A DNA stretch of 64,000 bases, from positions 45,274,555-45,338,554 of the forward strand of contig OX467083.1 in assembly GCA_950106755.1 (NCBI GenBank), read 5' to 3'. Each line of letters starts with the position of its first letter. Position 1 is the first letter of the stretch. This document shows, one piece after another, positions 24,872 through 37,297 of this stretch. Source of the DNA: Climacium dendroides (lineage: Eukaryota; Streptophyta; Bryopsida; Hypnales; Climaciaceae). The notes below the pieces were generated by a model. The model did not search any database. It had not been told where the DNA came from and saw only the letters and a list, made by a program, of their open reading frames with translations. A program made the position numbers and the translations under genes.

Positions 24872-24876
<5 letters not shown>

Positions 24877-25097
24877 TTTCAAATTTTCTACAAAGTTTTG
24901 AAGATCACTTGAGTATATTATAAATTACATAAATAATTGGTATCGTATTTTATTCAATAAATTTCATTCAATAAAATTTTAAAATTCATGAAATTTTCAC
25001 CAAATTCTAGAAAGAATTCTCATTCCACTTACTAAGGAACTTTGAAAATTTTGTACTTGTGTTCAAAATTCTTCACTTATAAATTTGAGTTTACATT

Positions 25098-25128
<31 letters not shown>

Positions 25129-25134
25129 TATATA
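25098..25134. repeat. (TTA)n/(TA)n compound microsatellite
   Basis: Five TTA units pass directly into about ten TA units. The run lies within the right arm of the palindrome at 24430-25290. Confidence 0.85.
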
Positions 25135-25290
25135 AATCATTTAATACAAGTATTACCTTTACTTCAACATTTCCAAAATTTATTGCAAAAATTTAATTTT
25201 TCAATTAGTTTTGGTAATTTTTGGAAGTATGCAAAACATTTTGAGAATCATTTTGTCTTTTTATAACCAAAGAGAGATTGCCCGTCTTTT

Positions 25291-27440
25291 GAGAAGAATT
25301 TATGGAAATTTTGATGAACTAGTTTCATGGCAAAGTCAATCTATACAAGCCAATAATCAACTCTAGACAACAAATCTTAAAGGCTTGTTTCCAAAATTGT
25401 AGTTTTTGTCTTCTAACCTTATTAATTTGCAAGGATTTGTTCTAATAGAAATATTCTCAATTTCAAGTTGATTCTTTTGCATTGTGTCATATATAAACTC
25501 TACTCTCTAACATTACTTTCACCCTTACATCTCAAGCCTAAAAGAATGAATCCAAGGCTACAAATTGAAACCTCACAATCCTTTACTTCATTTGCTATCA
25601 TTTTGCAACTATATATAAATGAAAATCTTATATTTATTCTTTAGAGATGAAATCACTTGTCTTCTATGATTCATTAAAATTTCAAATTTTTTGGTGAAAC
25701 TTTCAAATTATTGTTAATTTTTTTTTAAAGAGTGATGAAAATTCATATCAAATACCATATATGCTCAAAAAATTTGAAGTTTTCACCATGGGTGTATATT
25801 TTAGTGAATAACATCATGGTATCATTAGGGGAGATTTGGAACTTGTGGAGGGCTATGAATTCTTGGGCTCCTAGAACTGCAATAGTAGTATGATATGGCT
25901 AAGAGACTGCCATGTCATATAATTTTATTTTTCAACTATTTTTTCATTTTAAGAATTTTTATTTTCATTTTCATTTTTTAAATTAAAAAAAATTCTAACA
26001 GTGAACCTTTCTTTAACTTTTGGAGGAACAACAAAGGGAACAAATCTAAAACGACCTTCTAGACCCCCCAAAACTTCTCTAATGAAACCAAATTTACTAT
26101 GTCATTCTAAATTAGAAAGTCAAACCACAACTATAGATCCAAAGTTTGGATTGCAATAAATTGTTGAATTCTTCAAATTTTCCAAATTGTACTAAAAACC
26201 AAACTTGATAAACTTGATTCATAGTTGGACTCAAATTTCAAAAATATCATTTTTATGGTTCAAATTCACATCAAGAACATAGAACAAGAAATGACCAAAA
26301 TACACTGCAAAAGTGATCTATGGATTAAGCACCTTCTTCTTCTAAAAGTCAATGATACATTAGTGAGAGATTATCTAATATTTTTCACTTAAAATCCATT
26401 CAAGCAGACAAGCAACTCCCTTTCTAGAAATTGGATTTTAAATGTTTTGTTTATGCCATGGTACAGACCCTCCTAAATTCATCCTAAAGACAAAAAAACA
26501 TCATTAGCTTTGTTTTAAGATTTAGTGTAAGATTGTGGAATTACAAATGAATAAACTAAAATTACCTACACTAATAAATGCAATGCTGAAAAAATTCTAC
26601 TACTTCAAACGCTATAGTCTTTCTTAGAGCAAGTAACCCATTTCTACACCCCTTCATTTTCATGGTATAAGATTGTGTATTTCCATCCAAACTAAGCATG
26701 TGTAAGTACTCTATCCAAACAAATAATGAATAGTTTTAGGTGCCACGATAGGAATATTAATAGATGCCGGTCAGTAGAATGGGAAATTACTTGTATTTGG
26801 AATGGCTACAATTTGAATTCAAAAAATTAAATGTCCATTACTAGAGTTTCCAAATTTTGCATTTGCAACTGATTACGATGCGATCCTAATTAGGTTGGTA
26901 ATGGGAGTTTGAATGTGTTGATTTGTATGGGTGATGTATCCATCTCCCATAAGGCCTTCATTGGAAATTAATCATCCCTCTAGCTACAAATATTAAACAC
27001 ATTGATGTTTAATTACTAATGCACAATCGCCCCATACACATTGTGAATATAAGCAAGCTTCAAGGTTCTACAATATCTAAGGTGTCATCTCATGTTGTTG
27101 CATTGAAGGCACTTCTAATACAATTAGATTAATTCTTTGTGAGTTTTTTATTTTGTTGATGAGTTGAATCCTTGATCAATATGCAGACACTTAAAGTTGA
27201 AAAGTGCAAATGAGTGCAAACTACGTTTTAGATCTTATGTACTCACACATTTTTTGAATTGCAAACCATTTGGACGCAATGAATGATGACATGCACCTAT
27301 AATGGCAAGGGATGTGAATTAATTGAACTATTGATTTCTTTACAATCTCATTGCATGCAGCAACCTTCCAGCTAGCTTAGAACTTGCAGAAGCAACAAGT
27401 CCTCTTCCTTAATCTTAAAGTTGATCCTGCACTATTGAAT
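25291..27440. other. AT-rich intergenic DNA
   Basis: I see no gene and no bounded element. All frames are closed by frequent stops. Confidence 0.5.
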
Positions 27441-27451
27441 CCCCTTTGACA

Positions 27452-28945
27452 TGAGCTCTAACAATGGTGACAAGGGCCACATACCGCATGAAGGGTGGTT
27501 TGACAATGATGGGAGTGAGCCAAATTCTCCCATCGGGACACAAATTAAGAATTACAACCTATTAGAGACATTCCAATCACAAACTAGAAGATAGACATGT
27601 AACCAGAATGCTGAAGTTGGCAAAAGTGCTTGGGGAGTCAATGGAGCATTGCTCGAGAATGCTGAAGTTGGCAAAAGTGCTTGGGGAGTCAATGGAGCAT
27701 TGCTCGAGAATGCTGAAGTTGGCAAAAGTGCTTGGGGAGTCAATGGAGCATTGCTCGAGAATGCTGAAGTTGGCAAAAGTGCTTGGGGAGTCAATGGAGC
27801 ATTGCTCGAGGCCGCAACAAAGTACTTCTAAGGCAATCCTCGAAGTCAACATCAAGCCCACGAGAGAAGCAACGCACCTTTTGATTGGAATAGAGTGCAT
27901 AAGCACATTGAAGTCCTCTTCACCAATCCATTAGTTCATGAAATTCCAAGCACTACCCCCGCATCTATACAATAAGGGACTCAGCCACCATTACGAGATG
28001 ATACAAACCACTTGTCCTAGTTCTTTCAATTTAGGCAATGCAATATCGCCCATGCCAAGATTTAAAAAATTCCTTCTAGGGTGACGAAGACATGAAGACA
28101 ACATTAGTTGAGTATGAGTAAGGAACTAGCATGAAGCAAGCTGATGGGAAGCATGGCATTTCATATGCAACTTTCAAAGAATGGTATTATGGTGTCCAAA
28201 GATGCAAGAAGAGGGGTGTTCAAAATGTCCTCTCTATGGAGGAAAGACTGAATAAGGTTGTGTAATATGTCCTAGCCATGTGTGACAGGGACTTAGGTCT
28301 CAGTCCACTATGTCTAAAATTGAAAGTTGCAGAGATAACTAGTAGTAGTTCCACGCCATTTAAAAATGAGATTCTGAGTGATGGATGGTTCCAGTAGTTT
28401 AAAAATTGTCATCCAGAGCTCACAATGCAACTAACACAAGCCCTCACATTGTCTAGAGCGAAGGGACTTACAAAGTTGACTAGCATGAGGTGGTGGAGGA
28501 ACGTACTCAAAATCAATGGAGTGAAAGGTGACGACACAAGCAAGGGTGACCACAAGTTAGGATGCCAGACGCCTAAAAGAATAGTACCAAGCTCTTTAGA
28601 CACAAGCTCGTGCAATGCAATTACCAAATGGGGCGCGAAAAGTGCCACAAGGACTCTGACTGTTGAGTCTAATAGAGAGAGTTGACGGGAACAAGATTCA
28701 ATGCCTCTCTTTCCACCTCTACTACCCAATTTTCTAATAGACAAGCTCCACCATATAATCCACAAGTCATGCAAAGCCCACAATTCATGTTGGGCAAGGC
28801 ATTATCTAATTTTGTCACCCCTATGCAATCACAACAACCGCGTATGATTCCTAGCTTCTTATACTTGCAGCAATTTCCAATTCCTTATCCTATACAACCA
28901 GCGTGGCCTTTGCAACAAAACATTGGAGACAATATAAGATAGAAC
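27452..28945 (+). pseudogene. Decayed CENP-B/pogo-type transposase region
   Basis: Between about 28132 and 28480 one frame, broken by two stops, reads like a helix-turn-helix of the psq plus CENP-B/Tc5 type. GKHGISYATFKEWYYGVQRC (psq-like) comes first. Next are LKVAEITSSSSTPFKNEILSD, GWFQ*FKNCHPELTMQ and ALTLSRAKGLT, which follow the family pattern W..F..RHPEL......L...RA.GL. The upstream frame from ATG 27452 (48 codons) and the P/Q-rich frame 28682-28942 may be parts of the same dead gene. The DDE catalytic part is not recognisable. Non-functional as it stands. No terminal repeats could be assigned. Confidence 0.55.
27606..27809. repeat. Perfect 51-bp tandem repeat, exactly four copies
   Basis: Four copies of a 51-bp unit (starting GAATGCTGAAGTTGGCAAAA, ending GCATTGCTCGA) lie head to tail with no difference that I can see. 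51 is a multiple of three, so frames stay open on both strands: MLKLAKVLGESMEHCSR repeats in one plus frame and NAEVGKSAWGVNGALLE in another. Perfect identity points to recent amplification, in contrast with the decayed sequence around it. Confidence 0.95.
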
Positions 28946-29235
28946 TAGCTGTTGGAGGGACAACATCACATTGAGGAAGAGAATAGACAGGTTTGTCATG
29001 ATTGAGAACAATGAATTCTTCATTAAAAAAAGTAATAGTCACCTTGTATATTTTTGACAACTGCTTAATCACATTGAAGCTACCTTTTAAGCATGCTATC
29101 TTCCTTATGTGGCACGGTATGCGGTGTAGAGGGGAAGCATGTATAGGGATTATAATTATACTTCCAAGAATGGAGTGCAATGAATTATTGGACCGACCTA
29201 TGGCTAAAAATATAGTACCCTATATGACTCCAAAG

Positions 29236-29455
29236 TCAATGTTTAGACTCTTCTAGTTCCAATCATTCAAGAACTATTTTTATGATCATTACTTCCTACT
29301 TTCTTGCTCACTACTTTGGGACGTGTCATAAGTCATGAACTTATTAGTCCAAACTTTGAAAAAGAGAAAAAAAAAAACATTCTAAGCTTTCGTTGGAAAT
29401 ATGTTCTAATCTTAGTTGGAAATAACTGCACCCTACAAGTTGGATATGGATCACT
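29236..29455 (+). repeat. Dispersed repeat, three copies in window
   Basis: The block GACTCTTCTAGTTCCAATCA with TTCAAGAACTA, CACTACTTTGGGACGTG and GAAAAAGAGAAAAAAA recurs at 11525-11725 in the same orientation and at 32755-32950 inverted. The copy at 32755 directly abuts the end of the fold-back element, so the two may belong together. Non-coding. Confidence 0.65.
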
Positions 29456-31343
29456 AATTGGAAATGGGTACCTCCACCTTACATATTCAAAATCAAGACA
29501 AAGTTTGAATTATTACCCATTTCCAAAGAATGTCTCCAAAAGCAACAAAAATCCTCATTTCTTACTGTTAACTCTATCCATTATGATGGATTATCTAGAT
29601 TAGAGTGAGATGATCAAATGGTTCACTCACAATTTCACATTGTTATGTAATTGTCTCCTCAAGAATTGTTACATGATATCAATGTATTTCAAATTACTAA
29701 GCATAACCCTTGAAGGACACAACCCCTCATGACCAAAGTAGTCACCAAATTATTAATTGTTGGACCAATAGGTGCATTTTTGTTTCTACAGTGAACAAAG
29801 ACTAAGTCATTCATCAGAGAGTTTGGGTCCTCAACATCCTTTAAAGGTTAAAGGACATTTTTGTTGTTGATAGTTGATGACTAAGCAAATGAAAATTAAT
29901 TTTTGTGAGATGAAAGCCATATGAATGCTTGAAAACTATCCCTTCAAAAACATGAGACACTAAACTTATTACTAACTAGCTATTGTAGTGTTATACATGG
30001 CACAAGTCAACTTTTTATTTTTTGCAATCCAAATTATGTAGTATTGTCGTAGTTATTGATTGTTAAAGATTCTTGTAAATAAAGAAGGTTGCTATTATAT
30101 GAACCTAGGAGCATGAGCACATGAGCCCTATAAGACTACACACCTATGTTATAGGTGTTTGTATTATAGAAACCTTCTTGATTATAATGTAATTATGATG
30201 TAAGTACTTGTATTATAGGTGTTTATATTATACGTACCTTCAATGGTTGTAGTATATCTACTTATATATATGCTCAAAGCTCACTTTCTTTCATATTTAT
30301 ATTCATATACTAGCATCATTATGTGAATAAGTTAGAACATCACTCTTATACCATTTTTATATGAAGAAAAATTTAAAACACACCACTAGGAGGGAATAGA
30401 GATTCAAACTTTGTGGAATTCATTGTTGGAATTATGGTACCCTAGAACACCTATTTTGTAATTAACCAATAATTGACCAAGAATGTATTAATTCTACGTT
30501 TGTTACAAGCCTATATGACTAGGATAACATAAGACCAAATAGTTAAATTACAAATTATATAAGTTAATCCAATTAGTGTGCTCCAAAATAATTTAAATAA
30601 AACCAATATAATGTAGTCTAATGCCACATTCAACTATTTTTGACTATCCAGTGAATTCTAAACAAAACATCATGAGATCTCCAAATAATAACATTGTGAG
30701 ATCTCTAGATGCTTGTATAGATTTCTAAATGTTTTCTATTGATCTCCCAATGTTTTGCATTATCTCTTGATGACCACTTTCTTTTCTTCTAATGACCAAT
30801 ATTAATTTTGGGCTTTCAAAAGTTCAGAAGTAGTTAAAGGTGACATTCTACACTATCTTTATACTATTTCAAATTAGTAATTATGAATAGTTTTTATCTT
30901 ATTTTTTTTAGTATTAGAGGCTCATGGAAATGAGCACCAAATACATTAGATCTCAAGGGGAAGTCACATTTGGAAATTCATTTGAAGAGATTGTAAAGTA
31001 GATTTCGAAAAGTCATAAATTGATTATGGTTATACATGTTATAATATTTTAACCCCATATTATTTCACGACCTCAATTTTAGATTTGACACAAAAAAGAG
31101 GGATTAAAAGACTTCAAATCACTTTCACAATTCTAACACCTTCTTGATCAAACATTATAATCTCTCAATCCATAAGTGCTATAATTGTTGTATTTTTTTT
31201 CTATGTTATCTATAACATATCTAATTTGAATTTTCACAATTGCAATTCCAAAGGAGTTGACAAAAAAGGTATCAAAACTTGATCTCTTTGTTCAATTTTG
31301 CTCAAACTGTATAGAACTCAAGAGAAACCTCAGTGGGCATTTA
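29456..31343. other. AT-rich intergenic DNA
   Basis: No gene is seen. Near 30130-30240 there are two partial repeats of TATAGGTGTTTRTATTATA. Otherwise nothing bounded is visible. Confidence 0.45.
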
Positions 31344-32750
31344 AAGTAACAATCTCTAAAATTGCACAAGCTCTAAAACCGCCCACATCCTCAAATGCAC
31401 ACTATGTGCACATGTTTCTTTTTCATAGCCTTCAGCAATATATAAATAATGTACATTTGAAGAGGTGGGCAATTTCAAAGCCCTAATAATGCCCATTCAA
31501 AATTCAAAATTTCATAATTAATTCCACAAAGCTCCAAAAAATATGAAACGACTTGGGTTAAGGTAGAACTATCCATTACCACCATTTACCCAATTCCCCC
31601 ACCTACAGATTCCTCCCATTTCCTGTCACTGGCCCATCTTATTACCACAATCTTACTCATCCATAATCATGATGGCAATGCCCTAGGAAGCAGACACATC
31701 AACCCACGCTTCAACAATGGTCTGGTCATGCTATACCAAAGGTCTACTCACAGTTTTACATTTCAGCTTTGAAAAATCACAAAAAATTCAATTCTTGTCA
31801 GAATGTCTTCATTCTTTTTGCAATTGACTTCTCTCAAACAATTCAATCTCTGAAAAATATGAGAGCTCATAACTAGCTTCTCCAAAGTACCTAGATAGCA
31901 AATCTGTATGGTAATGGGTAGTTCTACCTTAGATGCCTCTTTCCTCTTCTTTCTCACTTCTCTTTCAAGGAAAAATTTACTGAAAATTATTTCAGGAAGC
32001 TTCGCCTCCCCCCAAAATTCAGTTTCAGCTCTTACATGCGTAATTTCAGGACCTGGTACCTTTAGTTAGGGGTTAAAAATGGTATAACTTTAAGAGTGAG
32101 GTTCAAACTTATTCACAAGAATCTCTTAGCAATCAATGGGACTACACTGGATAAATTGGATTCCAAAAAAAAATTTAAAAAATTTAAAAAAGTGGACTTG
32201 TACCATGTGTAATGCAACAATGACTGGCCAGTAATAATAGTGTGGTGTTTTCGAGGGGATCTAATTTGGGCTTTGTGTACCGTAATTTACTTGTAAGCAT
32301 TTCTTTAAATAATCAAATGCTGGAAGTATTCATTCTTATGATGATTCAGAGTTAGGGGGTCTCAAATAATATGCGACCACCCATGCTTGACCCATAACCC
32401 AATCTGTACGGTGTAAGGAAGGTAAAACAGGTCCATAAATCCCGCACCTAAGAGGTGAAACTGAATTTTGGGGTGGAAAAAGCTTCTTGAAATAATTTAT
32501 GGTAAATTTTCCTTGAAAGACAAGTGAAATTGGCATCTAACCCAAGTCGTTTCATATTTTTTGGAGCTTTTTAGAATTAGTTATGAAATTTTGAATTTTG
32601 AATGGCATAGGGCCCTGAAATCGTCCACCTCTTAAAATGTACATTGTTTGTACATTGCAAAAGGCTATGAAAAAGCAACATGTCCATATAGTGTACGTTT
32701 GAGGAGGTGGGCGGCGTTAGAGCCCTTTGTGATTTTAGAGTCTGTCACCT
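31344..32750. mobile_element. Fold-back element with a nested MITE in its left arm
   Basis: The right arm (32415-32750) is the inverted copy of a left arm split in two: 31344-31560 and 31932-32068. Shared blocks include CTCTAAAAT, CATGTTKCTTTTTCATAGCC, AATGTACATTT, ATTCAAAATTTCATAA and GCTCCAAAAAATATGAAACG. TA dinucleotides flank both outer ends (31342-31343 and 32751-32752), consistent with TA-specific insertion. The split is caused by the element at 31561-31929. A single arm of the same family stands at 23955-24173. Non-coding. Confidence 0.8.
31561..31929. mobile_element. 369-bp nested MITE with TA target duplication
   Basis: The left end AGGTAGAACTATCCATTACC (31561-31580) and the inverted right end GGTAATGGGTAGTTCTACCT (31910-31929) match at 19 of 20 positions. 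It is flanked by TA on both sides (31559-31560 and 31930-31931). The other arm of the host element shows the uninterrupted sequence GGGTTAGATGCC, which proves the insertion site and the 2-bp TA duplication. Size and duplication fit a Stowaway/Tc1-mariner-type MITE. Non-coding. Confidence 0.9.
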
Positions 32751-32754
32751 TACT

Positions 32755-32950
32755 TATTTCCAGCCAAGGCTGAAATAGATTTCCAACCAAAGCTTGGAAT
32801 GTGAATTTTTTTTCTCTCTCTTTTTCAAGGTTGGGATTTGTGAGGTCAAGACACACGTCCCAAAGTAGTGAACAAGAAAGTAGGAAGTAGTGAGCAGGAA
32901 AGTAATTCTTGAATGATTAGAATTGGAAGACTCTACACATTAGACATGGG
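32755..32950 (-). repeat. Dispersed repeat, inverted copy
   Basis: On the minus strand this matches 29236-29455 and 11525-11725 (GTAGAGTCTTCCAATTCTAA, CACTACTTTGGGACGTG, TTGAAAAAGAGAGA). It lies immediately outside the fold-back element. Confidence 0.65.
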
Positions 32951-35900
32951 TTGAGACCAACTTTTGGCTTTTTAAATTTATAGTAATTTCAGTCCAAGCC
33001 ATAAAATTACCAAATTTTTGGCAACCCTCATAATTTCTATCTCTGCACCTCTAGATGTATTTGCTTCGCCTTGCACTACTCTAGATCATATCCACAATTG
33101 CTTATTTGGTCGGTTATGAGTGTCTCTACTACAATGTTGGTTTCCAATGTATTTGTGTATCCATGTGGTCATATCCATGTGGGACATGTTGTCATTTTTG
33201 GTTGGCGATTTTTTATTTTAATATCTTGATCCCTAGCTAGACTCTTCGAAATGTTTTGTCTAGTGTTTTTTAGGGGATAATCATTATTGTAATGGTCAGT
33301 AATTTACCCACTAAGGATAGGCCTCCAACCACAAAATTGAGCTTCAAGTTTCTTGAGCCTCTATGCTCCCATTTTGTGAATTTTTCTGAAAGAAAATTTT
33401 TATAATCATTTTTTATAGATGAAATCACATGCCTTTTTTAAACTTATATTAAGTCTTTAGATTTTTTGTGAAATTTTGAAATTACTGAAAATTTTCAAAG
33501 ATTGAAAAAAGATCACATTTTTTTGCTCAAATTCAAATCAGGAGCAAAGGAAGACAAATTCACAAAATACACTAAAATGATGGGATTTTGTTATTTATTT
33601 TATTAGCATTTTCTTCTCTAGACTGAAAGGCAACAATATAATAATAAGGAATTTCTCAGCATCATTGGCTCTAAAATTTGTTCAAGCAACTTTCTAAAAG
33701 AATTTGGATGAAAAATACTCTTTTTTCCATCATGCAACCCGTTTAGAAAGTAATTCCAACATCTGCAATACCAATTTTTGGTATTGGCTATATTCCAAGG
33801 GTTAAAACCTAAAAGATTGTGGTGATTGGAAGTCCAAAACTTGCTTCAAAATACTCATACTTGAAGTAAGGCTAAAATTGTCATCTATATTAATTCTTTA
33901 ACAAATCTAACTAAAGAATCCTTTGGTTAACTTGTTTAAATATATGTTTGCAAATTTTAGAGTGAAAATCTCCATCTATTACAAGATAAAATATGGACTA
34001 AACTTCAAAAAATAAATTTTATAGTCTGTCCTTAAGGTGAAGTTGTTGTCTTTCCAACATTTTTAGAAAAAAATTTGTACGTTTTAATTAATATGTTGGA
34101 AAATGGAATGAGAATATGTAGAAAAAAATTTAATCAAGAAAACTTTTATATTCATCTCCTACAAATTTATAATATTGATGGTACTATTATATGAAAGAAA
34201 AAACTAAATTACTATCACTTTGACAATGACTTATTAAAAATGTAAATTGCGATAGTGAGAATGTTTTAGTAAATAACATTTATTCTATTTAAAAATCTTC
34301 AGAAGTGAATTTATATGTTTTTTCTATCTCCATTACCTACAAAATAATTCTCTTTATAATTTTCATCTTATTATTTGGAATTGAATGGTTCAAATGTTTT
34401 TGTGTAGGTATCCATTTAAATAATAAAATAAAATTAATCAATCTTCTTATAGAATATATTTCTAACTATCCAGACATTGAAATTTAAAAAATTCTTATAA
34501 TTATTGCAATAATTATTAGAATGATGTAAATCAAAGCTTCACATTCAAATTACGATGTATAGTGTCCATCCTTTAAATTTCATCATATTACAAAGTGAAT
34601 AGGCCCTACTCTACTTCTCAAGAACTCCAAAGTGAGCTCCCTTATTCTTTAGGGGTTTAGAAAACACTGACTCAACTAAATTTGTAAAACATAAAAAATC
34701 ATAATTTGCAATTGAATTGGGACAAAAAATTTAAATATTGAACTTTGTATGTCATAAACCAAAGACCCATTCAATTTCTACTATACTGGCTACGATGCTA
34801 CTCAATTCAATTATGCAATACACTTGCTATTTTTTCATATAAAAAATTCAAGATGAAATTATGCAATACTCAAAAAATACCAAAACAAAATCCAGATAAT
34901 TAGCTAAAAATAATAATTATTCCATCCATCTACTAATTTAGAGAACAATGGTGTGTGCTACAATAAATTAGAGCATTGAATCCTAAAACTTCTTGGATAT
35001 TGTAATTCCTCAATGCTTGAAACTTACTAGTACAAGAGTGAAACCAATTTATCAACAAATCAACAAATTATTTGTTTATTTGGAAGAAAGCCATTAGTTG
35101 CATCAAGCTTACTTGCTTACTTGAAGATATTCAATAATTTCATTTGTGGTTAAAGGAAGAGTTAAAATTACATAGAGTCATATGTAAGCAATCAAGATAG
35201 TATGGCTACATGTTTAGTTTAGGCTTTAACCTATAAATGATGCACCCTAAGGCTATGTATCCAACCTCAATATTCTTTTAAATTCATTGTCATTTTATGA
35301 AGAATGACTGAAAGAAATCCATATCAAATACAAATACAAATAGTGCTAAAAAATTGTGAATTTTTTACCATTGCAATATATATTATATATTAGTGTCACA
35401 TTAAAATTTTTGATTAAGGGCTAGGATATACAAGTTGCCAAAATACACTAAAAGAATATCTTTTGTCATCTATTTTTTAGCACCTTCTTTTGTAAAGTGA
35501 GCACTAATATCTCAATGTGGAAACTTAGTCCTCAATTTGCTATTGATAAATTCAAAAAAATTCTACATCAATTGTAGGCCATCATCAAAAAATTTGTACA
35601 TCTCTTTCTTGATCCAAATGCATGTAGGAATTAACCAAATGCATGTAGGAATTTACCGAATGCATGTAGGAATTTGGTACACAACAATTAATAGCTTAAA
35701 GCTATAGTCCTACTCAACAATTCCTTATATAATTATATGCTATTCCAAGCATATACAACAACCCAAAATGATTCAATCAAAACTAGTTATAAACAACAAC
35801 TTTAAGCACAAGAAGCTAGGAATTCCTTTCACATGAAATTACACACAGCATCCAAACAATGCTCAACCCCTGGGACTTACATACAATTTAAAAATATATG

Positions 35901-37297
35901 CTTAAATCTCTATTGTACATAAGATGGTTCATAGAACATTAGTAACACCGAAAAACTCCAACATACACAAAACACCAAGAAAACACCGAGAATTAGACCG
36001 TTAAGTACACAACACTTGGACACTCTTAGAATCCCACGGCAATATTTCAAATTCCATAACATCTAAATTCCTATTACAATGTATATCTAATACGAAGTCT
36101 TATTTAAACTCCATTCACAAAACAAAACAAAATAAAAGGTTTATTCATAATTTCTCATACTTACATATATAGAGGCTTTAAATTAGTGGTCATGGGCCCG
36201 TCATTTAAGATTAATGTCCAAAGGTCAAAGGCTCAATTAGACAAGGTTTGGTCCTAATCCCCTAAAATTCATTTGTTTTTTGAGGCTAAAATAAGTTGAA
36301 AACAATCTCTTCCAGTAAAATTGATGGAGAAGCAAATTTTCCTTTCTTCCAATAAATGGTAGATCTTCTTCTTATCTGATTTTTGTAAATATCTTCAAAT
36401 TTGCAAAGAATGTTTTAACAATCAAAGTATGTGCAAAAGTCTTGATTGCATGCGTTGAGTTGTTAAATTTTTTGGAGGTGATTTGAATGGCTTTCTTTAT
36501 CCGTGAGAAATGTTGAGCACTTTGAAATTATTGAAGATTGTGAAGTTGGATTTGTACTTGCCGAGTTGTATGATCTTTTGAAGTCCAAAGCTTACTAAAA
36601 AATAAATTGTTGCTTTGATGAAACTCTAATTACTCACACTAAACTTCATGGACGTGATTTCTAAAGAAAAAAATATTTAAAAAAAAATCTATTTGGTCCA
36701 CATGTAGGTAATAATAAGCATTGCATAGCTTAAAAAATAACCTAAAAAATTCAGTAAGAGATGCTATGGTTTTCAAGTCAAAGCATAAAGATCATTAAAG
36801 TCCAAGGCATATTCTACTAAAATGGTCTTAAAACTTTCATTCAATCACCCATGTCAAAGGTTGCTAAAAAGAATCTAGGGAAAGGCATCTCCAAGTGATT
36901 TGGAAGCTTGCACTTTCAACAATGGGTGATTTTTCTTGAAAGGCTTTGGTTTTCCAAAGGGTCCTTTAGCTAGTTATCTTCCTTGGTTCCTTTGTAGCCA
37001 GGTTGAGGCCTCTAACACGGCCTCTCGGGGTTGGCCACCCTATCGGGATGGCTTTCATTTTGATTCTTTAGTTTGATAAAAAAAAATTTAATTAAAAATA
37101 TTTTTGTTGAAAAGAAAGTCCCTTGGTTCTATATATTGTTTCCCTACAATGGAAATTGTCCATGTATTTCAAGAAGAAGAAGAAAAAGGTTGTTAAAATT
37201 GATGCTTTTTGGACAATCTAAGCATTTTCTTAAGAAATAATTGATAGGATTCATTTTTTTAATGCAATTCTCATGATTGGATGGCCAAAACACACAT
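32951..37297. other. AT-rich intergenic DNA
   Basis: No gene is seen over about 4.3 kb. A 21-bp unit (ATGCATGTAGGAATTWACCRA) is repeated 2.8 times at 35618-35677. The rest is low-complexity AT-rich DNA closed in all frames. Confidence 0.5.

Larger units (their letters stand above)
24430..25290. repeat. Long degenerate palindrome centred near 24.88 kb
   Basis: Sequence left of the centre matches the reverse complement of sequence to the right in register over about 350 bp per arm. CAACAAATTTTGGGCATGTTGAGG (24576-24605) pairs with the region 25157-25190. CTTGTATAAAATGATT pairs near 25140. GTGAGAATTTT...TTTATTGAGTGAAAT (24695-24770) pairs with 24955-25035. AT dinucleotide runs sit at 24842-24871 near the centre and at 25098-25134. 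It looks like an old fold-back element or inverted duplication. Confidence 0.65.

Noticed and set aside
27552..27934. Frames of 80-109 codons over the 51-bp array
   Set aside because: All are read-through of the perfect tandem repeat in several frames and both strands.
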